A stretch of DNA of 64,000 nucleotides. Origin: Falciphora oryzae (taxonomy: Eukaryota; Ascomycota; Sordariomycetes; Magnaporthales; Magnaporthaceae). Of the stretch, positions 63,884 to 64,000 are shown in pieces (the stretch's first letter is position 1; each line of letters begins with the position of its first letter). A program made the translations under genes and the position numbers. The DNA lies in the NCBI GenBank assembly GCA_000733355.1, contig JNVV01000014.1, forward strand, positions 721,661 to 785,660, given 5' to 3'. The notes under the pieces were generated by a model, which saw only the letters and a list, made by a program, of their open reading frames with translations, did not search any database and was not told the origin of the DNA.

Positions 63884-64000
63884 ATGGATGATCCGCTGGC
63901 CGACTCGATGCTGCTCGCCGACCCCGAGCCTGTCGCCCACGCCCGCCGTCGCTTCTCCAACAGCAGCCAGAAGGCGAGGGCCCAGGCCGCCCACCATGCC
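63884..64000 (+). CDS. 5' end of a gene cut by the window edge
   Basis: The ATG at 63884 lies in a good context (AGGAACCATGG) after a CT- and C-rich leader, and the frame stays open for 39 codons to the window end. The peptide starts MDDPLADSMLLADPEPVAHA and continues with a Ser/Arg/Ala-rich stretch. I do not recognise it. Codon use is like the neighbouring genes. The gene continues beyond the window. Confidence 0.6.
   Translation, partial: MDDPLADSMLLADPEPVAHARRRFSNSSQKARAQAAHHA

Noticed and set aside
1..64000. CRISPR arrays, rRNA genes, tRNA genes
   Set aside because: No spaced identical repeats of CRISPR type (and the genome is eukaryotic), no rRNA sequence, and no complete cloverleaf was found by eye; a tRNAscan run would be needed to exclude intron-containing tRNAs.

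Overview
This window looks like a chromosome arm of a filamentous ascomycete (Pezizomycotina, most likely Sordariomycetes). The evidence is GC-rich, codon-biased genes with short GT-AG introns and CTGAC-type branch points, secreted plant-cell-wall-type enzymes, an X325/BIM1-type protein, a CON-10-like protein, and an AT-rich transposon block whose damage is all transition-type, as expected from repeat-induced point mutation (RIP). No species can be named from the sequence alone.

Layout. 1-2.5 kb: repeat debris holding a MULE deletion derivative with intact ends and target-site duplication. 2.6-3.0 kb: the broken 3' end of a GH3 beta-glucosidase gene. 4.5-10.0 kb: secreted proteins, namely a two-catalytic-domain GH43 enzyme and a tandem pair of six-cysteine small secreted proteins. 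10.2-11.7 kb: a frameshifted BAHD-type acyltransferase. 12-15.6 kb: minisatellites, a STAND-like gene fragment, and an intact pogo/Fot1-class transposon inserted inside a foldback MITE. 16.0-20.3 kb: a large AAA+ ATPase gene with apparent frameshifts. 21.7-32.5 kb: a stack of nested elements, in which a degraded PIF/Harbinger transposon (43-bp inverted ends, 3-bp TTG duplication) has been entered by a foldback MITE and by a RIP-damaged Ty3/gypsy chromovirus. 35-64 kb: ordinary gene space with an amino-acid permease, a ferric reductase, the X325/BIM1-like protein, arginyl-tRNA synthetase, a P450, a CON-10-like protein, a 1195-residue repeat protein, and the 5' end of one further gene at the window edge. 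Intergenic gaps reach almost 5 kb.

How the parts fit. The genes are not one pathway. Several deal with the outside of the cell: GH43, the GH3 remnant, the small secreted proteins, permease, ferric reductase and copper-family protein. The ferric reductase and X325/BIM1-like protein lie 2.1 kb apart and are divergently transcribed; a shared metal-related promoter region is possible but unproven. The most striking signal is the mobile DNA. Three elements (one autonomous pogo-class transposon and two ~430-bp palindromic MITEs) share the same (TA)ACGTGGTTCA tip followed by a pair of ~15-bp repeats, which suggests one transposase mobilises the whole group. The autonomous copy has an intact open reading frame, while the Harbinger and LTR elements nearby are riddled with RIP-type stops.
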